From assembly GCA_013400115.1 (NCBI GenBank), contig VXBP01001164.1, positions 218,105 to 282,104 on the forward strand: 64,000 nt of DNA, read 5' to 3'. The position numbers and the translations under genes are program-made. Positions 39,441 through 52,000 of the stretch are shown piece by piece. Position 1 is the first letter of the stretch. Each line of letters begins with the position of its first letter. This stretch comes from Rhinopomastus cyanomelas. Its lineage: Eukaryota; Chordata; Aves; Bucerotiformes; Rhinopomastidae. The notes under the pieces are model-generated. The model had not been told where the DNA came from, ran no database searches, and saw only the letters and a program-made list of their open reading frames with translations.

Positions 39441-39931
39441 TTGAAACTACTTCAGAAAAACAGTTTTTTATACGTGATACATCTGAGGTTGAATGGAAGT
39501 CCTGTTCGTGGTGAATTACGTGCAAATATAAATAAGGGAAAAGTTCATAGAAATTCCTGAATTGGAGAAACTAAGCAGGATAATTTGCTGAAGTGATGTC
39601 TATCTTGAAGATATGCAGACGCAATAATTTTCAGTTTTTATTTGAACTTTTAAATGGTCCAGAAGGTGCCAGCATTAGTTTTCCAGGAAGTCTTTGAAAG
39701 TTTTGGCAAGTATCATTGTAATGGATTGAGGTAATGAAGTAAGTTAAGATGAAAGAAGAATTGAATGGAATTCAATTCTTCTTTCAGTTAGTTAGGCTCA
39801 GCTGGTTTCCTGGTTTGGCTGTTAGATGTCTAAAATTACGTTGCCTTAGTTCCTGTTCTTGGTTAGTTGTCTTCACATCTTAAAGTTCTGGGAATTAGTT
39901 TCTGAAAGTTTGCTTTATTTTCCTTTTTCAG
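39441..39931 (+). other. 3' end of DNAJC1 intron 1, including acceptor region
   Basis: This stretch links the 3' end of the sense CR1 copy to the J-domain exon. It carries the 17-bp inverted repeat and ends in a pyrimidine tract (TTTATTTTCCTTTTTCAG) that forms the exon 2 acceptor. Confidence 0.85.
39750..39786. repeat. Perfect 17-bp inverted repeat (3-nt spacer)
   Basis: The left arm is 39750-39766 (TGAAAGAAGAATTGAAT), the spacer is GGA, and the right arm is 39770-39786. The arms are exact reverse complements. A chance match of this length with so short a spacer is not expected in 64 kb. The transcript of DNAJC1 intron 1 could fold it into a tight stem-loop about 145 nt upstream of the exon 2 acceptor. 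It lies between the end of a CR1 copy (39440) and the exon. Confidence 0.9.
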
Positions 39932-40033
39932 GATGCTTCATCTGCAGACATTCGGAAAGCATATCGGAAGCTTTCACTAATGTTGCATCCAGACAAGAAT
40001 AAAGATGAAAATGCAGAAACACAGTTTAGGCAA
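39932..40033 (+). CDS. DNAJC1: DNAJC1 exon 2: J-domain helices II-III with HPD motif
   Basis: This 102-nt exon (34 codons, phase 0 at both ends) begins DASSADIRKAYRKLS and ends ETQFRQ. It holds J-domain helix II, the HPD tripeptide (codons at 39986-39994) and the start of helix III. HPD is the invariant motif through which J proteins trigger ATP hydrolysis in Hsp70, here BiP in the ER lumen. The acceptor is a pyrimidine run ending TTTTTCAG at 39931. The donor CAA/GTAAGT at 40034 is a near-consensus site. Helix I and the signal peptide should be encoded by the preceding exon, which is not in the window. A 17-bp inverted repeat lies about 145 nt upstream of the acceptor. Confidence 0.97.
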
Positions 40034-43000
40034 GTAAGTGCAATGTGTGGCCACGGAAGTTTTACGGAAAATCGAATCAATTTTTTAATTATGTCATTTC
40101 AGTAAGAACAGTAGTAATTGTTTAAAGTGACTGTTAGACACTGAATTGTACCTCTTCTGGTGTAGCTAGGTTAAAAATACATACTTTTTAATTGTTGAGT
40201 ACCTCAATTAGTACTTAGCTGTATTTTAAAAAGACTTTTAAAGTAATGCTTAGGCCTATTGGGGGAGAATGCGTTCCACACTTTATGTAAGATCATTTAT
40301 AAATCTTTTTTCAAAAGCAGTAGGGAAGATTTCTGATCAGTTCTCAATGCAAGTCATATGTAGGCATGATCTAATAAAAATAATTTATTTAAGTTTTTGA
40401 AGTTTTGCCTTTTGAAACTACACAGAGTGAAACCATGAGACTTTTGTAATTAGATCTGCCTTTAAAAATACGCTTCTGCTGACTAAACACAGGCCACGTA
40501 ATTTCAGAAAGATCTTTAGGATTAAACAAATGATACCTGTTATGTTTAAGTTGTAGCTGAGGGAAGACTCCATTTGGTAGATGTAAGTACGGGAAAAGTG
40601 TGTTCTGTAGAAGTTGCTTCTGTTTATGAACATTGTTTATGAATGTCTCTATTTATTTAAATACTGAATTTCCTTTTCAGTATTTTGGAGGAAAGTTAAA
40701 AAGAGCAAAGTTTGTTGGCTGCCAAATGTAAAATATACTACTGCTATTCAAACTTCATAAACGCCATTCTAAAGTAAACTTTTGTGTGTGTTATGTTTTT
40801 GTTTTAGTTAGTGGCCATCTACGAGGTTTTAAAGGATGAAGAAAGGAGGCAGAGGTGAGTTACTTTGCACAGCTTCTCAAAGCATCCAGGACAGTGATGA
40901 ATATCTAAATGACTTAATTCTAGCTCTTCAGATGATGTTTTGGACATAGTTAAAGTTTGTAATGTAATTCATGTATAGCTGTTTAATTAAAGACTGTGGC
41001 TTAAATGGGAACACAGGGCTTGTTTTTGTACATTTGACATACGTAGCGTCATTTAGGTTTTTTTAGGTGGATGGTGGTTGTCCTTGTTGCTTCAGGAGCA
41101 GGTCCAGCAGAACCTGAAGGGAATAAGCCTGAGAACCTGTTTGGAGCTTTTGTCTTTTAGCTGCATGACCATTTAAACTAATGATTATCAGGAAACTGTC
41201 ACCGAAACACTTTGGCTTTGGGGCTGAAGTTATCTCAGAAGGCAAAGCAGGGCTTCATGAGACATTTCTTGAAGGATTTTTTGCTTTGTAGGCATCAGGG
41301 GTCTGGAGTTTGTAGAATGTTTTGATAATCCTCTCCTGAAGTGTCATGAGCACTTACTTCATAGAAGTCGTTTTAGAAATCTGTGCTTTGTTTTAGTTCA
41401 CCTCTTATGAGAGACTATAATTATGAAGTTCTACTCAAGGAAAGTTAAAAAAAAAAAATTAAGTGGTTTCAGACCACTTGAAAGAGTCAGTTATCCCCAA
41501 AATTTTCCTACCTTCTTGTTTATGTACTTTGGGATATTTCTTCTCTGGAACTTGGTTCCAGTGTAGAACTTCCAGGAATTTCCTTGCAGGTGTAATAGCA
41601 ACATTTTGGGTAGAATTTTGATGCAGGAGCTTGCATGGCTTCTTTTGAAGCCTTGGATACATTACAGATGTGACTAATTTACTGAACTTGTTTATGAGAA
41701 TATTGACAATTAGTGCAGCACAGTGATTACAAATGAGAAGTTAATTCAGCTGTAGCTTGTTCTAGCTTAGATTTATTTCATTGTCAATAACTTATTTTGT
41801 ACATCTAATGCAATGTTTTGCATTTTCCTTACACTGTGTGGTTGTCATTGCTTCCACAGTTGATTATAAATAGTGGATTAAATAGTGTTGACATTCAGAT
41901 AATTTTCTGGAAATAATATACAGAGTTTATAAAAAACAGCTAGAGTAGCAGAACAATATTGTCTCATTGCTTTAAGGTAAAATGTTATTGATCAGATTTA
42001 TTACACAGTCTATTGATAAACTCTCTGTGGAGTGTGTAAGTGGAGGGCAGTCTGTCCTGCATCTTGTAAAGCATTGTTGCAGCACGTCTTTGAAACACGT
42101 CTTAAGTAAGTGTGCTGTGAGCTGCTCACCCCTTTAATATTGTTTCTGGGATGAGGTTTCTTGCAGTCATGTGGCAATGTTGTTGGTTTTTGGGATTGCC
42201 CTACTTTAGGTGTTGATATTTGGCAACACTTTGTGCAAGGACTTAGTGGAAGAAGCTCAAAGCTCATGGCCAGGCACCACTGCATCCTTTGTCTCTCAAG
42301 CATTATCAGTTAGTTACTTGATCAGATTCTAGAGATGCTTACTCGTGTCTGCTGTAACAAAGCCAGATTCACTTTTTTTCCCTTACCCTTGCCGGTGTGA
42401 TATTTTTATTTCTAAAGTAGCTCAAAGACCTTTCATACAAATTAGCTGGTGAGGAATTTTGTCACTTTAGCTGGGAATCCCTTCAAAATTGGACACCTAA
42501 ATGGTTTGGGGCACAGTATTACCCCCACCCTGAGAAGAGTGAGCTGCAGGTTTCTGCTTCTGTTCCGTGAAGTCAGCCAGATTTGCCTGTTAGTGTTCAT
42601 CTCAGAAGTGGTGTAATGTAACTTTGGTCCTGGTGTGCATATACAGAGCGGAACAGGTCTCGTACTCTGAGTGATTTACTCACTTCGAAACAATAAAACG
42701 GAGTCTAATTACACCTTTACTCCCTGTCTTGGTGAATGCCAGAGGTGTAGTCTGTGCCCGTGCAGAAATAGCATTCTGAAATGTAGATCTGTTGGCCAGC
42801 TATGCGTAATTGTTTTTGTATTTATCAGTGAACATTTACTTAGTCTGATGGCAAAGGCCTGTCTTAAAATACTATATTTTCTCTACTGACAATTATAATT
42901 AAAATATGGATTGATTTTTTTGAGACAGTTATGTAATCACTTGTGAAGTCTAAAAATAGCAGTAGTACTACAGAATATAATAACGTTGCTGTGCTAGTAA

Positions 43001-46000
43001 TTTTCTTTCACAAACTTTGGTTAAAACATAATCAAAGCATGTTAATATTCTAATATTAAACATATATGCAGCATGTTTCATCTAGCAGTGTTAAATGTTA
43101 AACATGCAGCAGAACATAAAGTACTATGTTTTATATATGCACTTCAGTGTGTGAAATGTTCCAGACAACCATACACGTGGGATATGTGAAGAGAGGGGCA
43201 TTTCTTGAAATACACATGACTTTAAGGCATTTATTGGTAAATCAGCTTGACTGATAAATTTATGGAAGAGCATGTAGTTTAACACACTTTTGTTAATTGT
43301 AACTGGGCAAAAATCTTAGATTTTAATTTTCTTGTTTGTTATTAATTTCAAGAGCATTTTACCTATCAGGCATATTCTTTAACAATGTGGGCTTGATTAC
43401 AGGAAGTGTTTGCAGAAGAATCAAGAGACACCTATTTAGAGTAGTAAGAAAGGTGTTTATCTTGGCTCTCATGATAATTAAACGTCTGTATTCAGAGGTA
43501 TAAATTGTTCTGGCTGATGTTATACTGGATGTCTTTGACAGCTTCAGGAAAAAACACTGCCAAACTAAAAAAGTAGCAATGCAGTCTCCCCATAATTCAG
43601 AATAGACCTTATTAATTCAAGGTTACAATATATAAGGTCTGTGTGATAGCTGGCATTACTTGGAATATGAAATGCAGTGCCTTTTTTAAAAGGAAAAGTA
43701 AACTCTAATTGTGTTAAAATAGATGATACTGTGTAGTTAGCTGCTACAGTTAGTTTTCTTTCTTGCAACATAATTAATTGTACAAAGAACTCTAAAAACT
43801 ATTCCATGAAACTTTACAGAAGAGAGAATTTATAGTAGTCTTCAATTGGTTTCTTGCTAGTAAAAGAATAACAAGTCTTGTACAGAATCCTGAGCTAAAC
43901 ATGTTCAAACTCAAGTTATATAATGGAAAATTTTTTTTTTCACTCTTGTTTCTGTACTGGTGCTTTAGGGTTTTTTAGCATGCTGGCTCCTACATTTCTG
44001 ATAACTGGAAGGCGTAACTCATATGTTAAAGATTTGCTGTGTTGCATGTACGTATATCTGAGGAAGAGTGCTGCAGATGTATTTTTCCTTTTCAGTTAGA
44101 TTTTTTTTCTTGTGTAAAGTAACAATTAATATAAGTTGCCAAGCAAAGAATGGATGTTGTTCTTGATACACATGGATTAACCATCTTTCATAGTTAATAC
44201 AGGTAAAGAATTTATTCTGTAAAGCAATTCTTTAATGAGAAACTTGCTTTTAATGAAAAGATATCCTCAATGTGGAGACCAAGATTTTTAAAATTATGGG
44301 AAGTTTCTGAGTTTCAGTAGGATCATTTTCAAGTTAAAAGCCTAAAAATCATTGATATCTTTATTTTTCAAATACAGAGCTTAATTACTATTGAAAGCAG
44401 TGATTTATCTTTTAACAGTATATATTCTAAAAAGTGGGTCATAATAGAAGCTATCTTCCCTTAAAATGGCCAGTCGTGTGAGCCATAATGCTCATTGATA
44501 GTAAAATCAATAGAGCATTGATTCTGAGACTTAATCCTTGGAGACTGTTGTTCAGAACAGTGCACGTAGCCTCATAAATACAGAGTGCTGTTAAAAGTGT
44601 TCAATGTGAGGAACTCTGCTGTCTTCATTTATTTTATCTTAACGTATAATTTATAATGGAACACGATTGCCAAATATTAGTTTGCAATCTTGTTTCACAT
44701 AGTAGTACATGGATACCATCAGCATATATGGACCTTACTTAATCTGGAGCCACATTTTCACTACATCAGTTAACAAGCCTAAGCATATAAGGAAGGTAAG
44801 TGCTTAATGAATGGTAGTAGTATTGAAAAAATATTCTTTCTTGATTCTGCGTATTTATCTAAAGCTTTCACAGGAAGAGCATCTTTTTTGAAATACGATC
44901 AACTAATTTATTTTAAAAACGGGTGATTTTGAAAAAATATTTTCTTGTATCCTGTTTGCCAAAAGCAATATTTTTAAATGCTAAGACTAAAACTTCTACT
45001 TAACTTTTTGTGTAAGAAATAAGCACAAGTTTTGAAACAACATCATAAGCAGTTTTTCTGAATAAGTTTATGTTAAAGCATCAGTAGTTAATTGATTCTG
45101 ATTCACTTGGAGAGGAAAAAAGTTACTGTTTCAAATGCTACAATAATGGATATGAGTGTTCTCATAAAAGTCTGGGAAGTTAGAACTTCTTAATGTGAAT
45201 TTTGCTCCTGGTAGCATTCAGAACACCGGAATCCTAAGATGTTAAATGTTTCTCCTGGCACTAACCGAGGTAACTTGAACAAATGTTTCATCAGATGTCA
45301 GCTTTTCTGTGTGCGCTTAATTAAAGTATATTTTTTTTAAAAATTGAAAATTATCACTTCTTTTTCTGCTTAAAAAAGTGAACTTGCTTGTGGAAATTTT
45401 TGTAGTGCATCAATTTAATAACTATCAAAGTAGCTAGTGCAGTTGTTGCATTTAAATTGATTTACATGTCAAGACTGGCAGTTTAGCAGCTGCGCTATTA
45501 TTCCTGGATCGGTCAATTTACTTGAGAAAAACCTACTACTGAGTTCTACTGACCTGCATGACAATATAGGCCCTATTTCTCTTCCTGTAATTAGGCCTGC
45601 GACTAACTCAGAATATTTTTAATTAAAATATTTTGGTCAATGTGTTGCACCAAATTAGGCCTTTCAGTGCAGATTTAATTCTGGATACGGTGTGATTAGA
45701 ATATGTAATGAGTTGTGTTAAATTTTAGATTAACAGGTTGTGCATACATGCTTTAGAGTTTACTGCAAAGATTTTTGAAACTTTACTCTGAAAAGTTAGA
45801 AAACAGGAAAGTGTTTTGCATATCTGTTGTTTATTTTTAAATTGATCATAATGTCCTGTGTAATAGATGAACCTAGACATACTAAGAGAGTTCACGTGTG
45901 TGAAGACAAACTAAAAACTTGTCATTACATAGTTTCTCTACAGTCTGTAGCATTAGTAAAATCAAGCAGTTTTAAAATAGATTGATTTTGGAGACAGCTT

Positions 46001-49000
46001 TTCATACAGTGTCTAGCTGCACGGAACTTTGTTTTCTAACATCAAAATCAAGCCTTTAATTTAAATTTCTGTCTGGCGCCGAATGGATGTTAACGTGGCA
46101 GCATTTTTACCTAATGGATTTCGTGGTACTAAAGAACAAAACAAAAGCCAAGCTACCTCTCCCCTCCCCCCAACTCTTGTGCTTATAATTCATTCAAAAA
46201 AACAAGGTTTTTAGGCTTTGAGGCTTCTGTTCTTTGCTACCTATTTAGTAGTAGCCCTGTCTACTGATTACTAGGCAGGTAGAGCAGATCTCTGTTTCTA
46301 GAAGTCTGTTATTTCAGAAGTGAATGAAGGGAGGGAGGTCCTGGTGTTGCAGAGGCAATCCAGTGCGTTTGGTTCTGGGTTCTATTTGTTTCCAGATGCA
46401 AGCCTAGCAGCTGACAAAACAAGACATTGCTCAATTAAAAAAAAAGCAGAAAAACCCAACCCTTAATGGGTTTTTTGTGTGTGTATTATTCAGGCAGCCT
46501 GTGGATTATCATTTGTTTTGTTTTATAATTGGATGGTTTGGCTTATTTCATTTTTAGCTCTCCATGAAAGCCTTTTATATTTGCCACTGTAGGTATGATG
46601 ATATTCTGATCAATGGACTACCAGACTGGCGACAGCCTGTGTTCTACTACAGGCGGGTGAGAAAAATGAGCAATGCTGAGCTGGCATTACTCTTGTTCAT
46701 TATACTCACAGTGGGTCATTATGCTGTGGTTTGGTCAATCTACCTGGAAAAACAGCTGGTAAGTATTGGTAATAAATCAAACTTGCTTCAATTATTAGTA
46801 TTGATTCTAATGCAGAAGTTCACATGATACAGGAATCTTCACCACTGTTTTAATTTTGGCACTTTTGTATTTTAATGTTACTACATTTAAAACAGTGGTA
46901 ATTATAGATTGAGATAACATATCAGAAATAGTAATCTAAAAACAATTTTATTAGATTGGGCAATGGGAAGAGATGGTTCTTTTGGCTTTTCACTGGAAGA
47001 AAGTAGATTCTTCTTCATCATCTACTGATGAAGAATTTTCTGCTACTGTAGTCATGTGTTTTGGTTTTCCTACATGTTGTTTTAAATTATTAAAACCTGA
47101 TTATTTTTAATGTCATACAAAAACGAATTTGCCTTTGTTCTTCCCTCAATGCATTTTTGGTTTTGATTTCTGTAAACAGAATAGGCATGGGTAAGCATCA
47201 TAAAGCACATCATTATTTTGTTTTTTGTTAAATAAAAATCTGTTGCACTTAGTGGACTAGGAAGGAACCAAAGCCTAACTTGAAAAATATTAATACATTA
47301 GCATCTGTTAACTTTTTTATTTTCCACAGCAGTATTGAAGTTGATGAATGGGAAAGGAGGCAAGTTGAATGCTTTCACCTCTTAGAAAACTTTGATTGCT
47401 ATGGAGATACACATGAGTGACAGAACTGGACTTCATGTGTGTTTAAAGACTGGATACCATGGCAACAGTTATTGTTAAGATAGATCATTTTACTTAATCA
47501 TGTAGGACCCTCAGATGCATTTGCATAAATGCTACTCTACTGTTTACCCTTCACAGAAGAGTCCCAGTAACATTTGCAGTTTACATGTTAATGATAACCT
47601 GTAACCATAGTTCTTTCTACATCAAGGATGAGCTGCTTAGCAGAAAAAAGAGCAAAAAGAAGAAAAAAACAGGCAAAAGGAGTACAGACGAAGCCAAACT
47701 TGCTGCTCTAGACAGAAATGAAAGGTGGGAAGGTGTTTTATGCATTTAAAAACATTTCATCAGCCATTGGTTTAGTTCTATTGTTTCTTGCATGTTTGAA
47801 ATATTGTGCGAGTACAGTAACTGTATTTATAGTAAGGGCCACTACTGATACGAAATGTGTCAGTGTAGATGTGCCTCCAGGTTTTGATTTGTAAATAGCT
47901 GTGTGGTGTTTATTCAGCAGCTCCACAGTAATTGAAAGATTAAGGCTGAATTAATTTTATCTGACATATAAAAGGATATTATTTCTGCAAGTTGATTTTA
48001 GAGGATTTTACAACTTTGAAGTATTTTCCTCTGATTTCAGTTGCCAAATTTCAGTTTGTTTAAGCTTTCGTTTATAACCATACCAAGTAAGTTGTATGGT
48101 GTTTTAATGCTTGTTTGGTTTAATACTTTTTATGTGATTCACTTAGAAACAAGTGTGTTGGTAAAGGCTTCTAACACCACGGTTTGTTAATAAAAAAACA
48201 TAAGGAAATTGTAATTTTCCAGGACACTCCAAAAGATACCATCATTTCTTCTATTGATTCATAGAAAGAAATAAAGGGTTTAAATAGTTCACACAGCAGG
48301 GACATGAAGTGGATCAATGCAGAATGGAGATCAGAGACTATTCTGCCTGTCATCTTTCTGATGACATCAGTCACTAATGCTCCAGTGAACTGCAAATGAC
48401 ATTAATTTTCATGTATTGTTTTGTTTATGTTACAACTTCATATCTGGTTGTCAGCACTTGTGAACACTTGGCTTATGCGTGAGGATTTTTCTGCTTTGGG
48501 TGATTATGTAGCTTATTAATTTACTTTTTTCAAGAAAAGTCCTTTTTAAGAGATGAAAATACAGTGATGACTAAAAGTTAGATGTTACATATTTTAAGTT
48601 AAATATTCCAAATATATTCCTAATAATATGTAGTTACACATTTGTGTGGGAGACGCCAAGTGCTAAAAAGAGTGATGGGAAAGTTGTGACTTGGAGATTG
48701 TGTGTCAATAATGAAAAACTTCCAACTTCATTTAACTGCAGAGTGCTGGATAAACCACAGTGGCATGACTTACTTCCGTGCAAGCTGGGAATATGGTTCT
48801 GTCTCACTGTGAAGGCTTTACCTCAGCTATTCCAGGTAAGGGTAATCATTTCAAGTTCTATTACTTTATCTTTCTTGATGGTGTTTTTATGCATAATCAG
48901 ACGTGTAGCACTCAAGATGTTTTGGTTCAAGCACGTACCACACACGGTATAATTTTACAGATTCGTAAGTACTCTCTGGAGGCAATTTTAATATTGCACT

Positions 49001-52000
49001 TTCATAAAAATGAAATACTTTAATTTTAATATTATAGGGAATTTAGCAGCAGGTCTGTTAGGGAAAAATACAAAAAATTAATGATAGTAGAAGGGTGACA
49101 CATATGTATGTATATCTCTCTATCTCTAATTAGGAACAGCAGTGTCTTTGAAGAGCTCCATTAGCAGACGTATTTAAACTCAGGCAAATGCTGTGTTTTC
49201 GTATCAAATATTAATGTCATTTACATTTGGAAGAACAGTGGGGAAACTTTCTCTGAGGAGTTGTTGTTTTTTTTATAAGTCACTGGGTAATGACATAAAT
49301 AGATACCTTAAACTACTACAGTAAAGTACCAAAGATATGGTTGTGATTTCTAAACAAGCATGGCACACTTGCTCACAATCGTGGTTTGTTTGATCTGTGG
49401 TACGAAGTGCAACGTTTGCCTGATATTCAGCCAGTCTAAGCATTGTCAGAGCAAGTAGCAGAACATTTTTTTAATATCACAAGCTCTTTATTCTCTTTGA
49501 ATACTCCCATTTGTTTTTAATACCCTTGTCACTGCTAATGAATATGCATCAGGGAACACAAGGTGGGTTTTACTGTAGTTTATAGAAATCATTATTGTTA
49601 ATGAAACGTAAATAATGTAAATGGTATCAGTATTATTTTTTGTCTGGAGCTGCAGAAAACATCATTTATAATTTCTTACCTGTTGGCAAAAGGTTTTTAA
49701 AAGTTATAAATTCAACAAAGTCTAGTCTTCCAGCATGCTTTGTATAGCCTGTAACTTTTCCTACAAAGAGATGCAAAAGTTAATATCTCTTCCTCCTTTA
49801 AAAGTTGCACCAGAGCTGTATGCTCAGCTTATGTAACCAGCCTTTCTTCTTACAAGTTTTTAAAGCACAAATGATGCTTAATTAATGTTGTGTCCAAATT
49901 AATCTTTAAAGTTCATCCCTTGTTGAGGTGAGACAGATGCTGCCTTTTAAAAAATTTTCTTCATAATTGTAGCACATTTCCTTTTGCCTTAACTACAAAA
50001 TCTTAATATTTCTAAATATAGTATTATTCATTAAGAATTTTGTATGAGGCCATTTTATCATCTTTATAAGGTGTAATTTTCAAAATTCCAAGATAGTATG
50101 TTAAGAAGTCAGTAGAATAGGTTTCAGCTTTGCTTTTCCAAGAGCAACTCGTGTGTCTTTCAGAATAGGTGAAAAAGATGAATGCAACAGAAATGATGCC
50201 TCACACTTAGTAGACACCTAGCCAATACCTCTTGCTGTGGATTTAAATTAATGGCAGTGGGGTAAAAAAAGGTAATAACTCATGGAAAATTTGAGACCAG
50301 CAAGCAGAGTGGCAGGGGAAGCATGATGTAGAGGAAAATCAGAGCACGAAGGCTTTAGAACAATGAGGATTTGAAGAGGCTGGGTTGTAAAGTAAATAGC
50401 TCTATATGAAAATTACGGTGCTGCTTAAACAACAAACCCAACCCTGAAGTTAAGATGACCTGCCAATTATGCAAGTTAAAGTGCAATGAGAGACTTTTAA
50501 TATAAGTAATTTTCAGTAGTAAGAATATTCAGGTCTTCAGGTAACTGAAATAATTAATTTAGCTGATTAGTTAACAGTACTTAAATAAGTATTATGTCTT
50601 CTGAAGAGCTTAGGAGAAGCAGTGACCTGTTGGAAACCTTTTCTGAAGCGGCAGTTCAGACTATGCCTTGTGCATTGTACGTAGCTGGATAAAGACCCTC
50701 TGGGCTCTGAAGTTGTATTTCAGGTTTTACACAGTTCTACCTTATTTGAAATTGCTTACATATAGCAAAAAAGTGGCTGGTATTACAAGATTATGCCCTG
50801 GTGTACAGAGATCCCTTTTGAATGTGAGTGCTTTTCAGTACTACACTAACATAGTTTGAGATTGTAGAGATTTCATAGACTGTCAGTGTAAGTAGAATCA
50901 CCAGGGCAGCTTATCTAGAAGCCTGCTGCAGACACTGGGTTGTGTTGTATGTGTTAGTTATACATGAAGGAGATGGTTCAGTGGTTAACATAAGGATGAC
51001 TGCTACAGATTTTAGTTGTTTATTGAATTCATCTAAATTATTTCTTCAGTTGCTTAAGAGCCAAGAAATTATTTTCAAAGCTGGATAACACTGACTTACA
51101 AGTAATGCAATTGTAGTTCAACTTCTAAAAATGTGTCCCTATTTAAATGTCCCATTTGGGATAGAGAAGGGTTAGAATTAATAATACGTTTAATTAAATG
51201 TTGCTTCTGCCACTGAGTTGTACTAAAGCCTTGTCACTGAGATAGCTGTGCTCAAATTGACAAAACCACCTGCCTCTGTACCTAAGTTCTTCCTAAAAGG
51301 AAACTTTAAAAAAACAACCACAACAACAACAAAACACAAAACCTACAACTGCACAAAACCAAACCAATGCAACAAAAAACAGACCAAACAAAAAACCCAC
51401 GAGAGGTCAGTTTAAACTTTTGCTAGTTCTTCTATTGATTCCTTTTACCACGCATCCATCTCTGCCCCCATTAGTTAATGTGAATATTCCACTTAAAAGA
51501 GCTCTGTCTGAGGATGCAGGGTGCTGAGCTTCTGCCCATGCCTCACACTCATTTATCCAATTGAGTGTCTTTCTGCTCCTTCCCCTCCTCCTTCAAAATG
51601 TCAGATTTCAGAAGGAGGCACTTAAAATAATTAAGGTGGGCCTTTACTGAAGAAAAATGCTTTGTTTGCATGCCCTTGTGATGGCCTGTGCCATTTTATT
51701 GTGCTCTGCATTTTATGTCAAGAAACTGGAAGAAAAATGCATGACAGGAGGATGAGAGAAACGAAAAGATCAGGGTTTTTTTAAATTGTTGATGATTGTA
51801 TTTTGTGAGAGATTATGTAGGTTTTATATCCATTTACTTCAGTTAAATTTGAAGGTGCAAACAGCATGTTTAAGCTTGTTTGAAGAGGCAGAAGAGTAGA
51901 TACATCATAAATCAAGTATCTGTGGTGTGTAGGAAACATTAAGTGGAGTGCAAATTAGATGGACTATTACCAACTTTAATTCTTATAATGCAGGTTCAAG

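Noticed and set aside
1..39931. Search for DNAJC1 exon 1 (signal peptide, start of J domain)
   Set aside because: No GC-rich Leu-rich signal-peptide exon or FYQFLGV-type sequence ending in phase 0 was found, so it is taken to lie upstream of the window.
41461..41479. 7-bp hairpin AAGTGGT-TTCAG-ACCACTT
   Set aside because: Too short to be significant, and no context such as a terminator or RNA gene.
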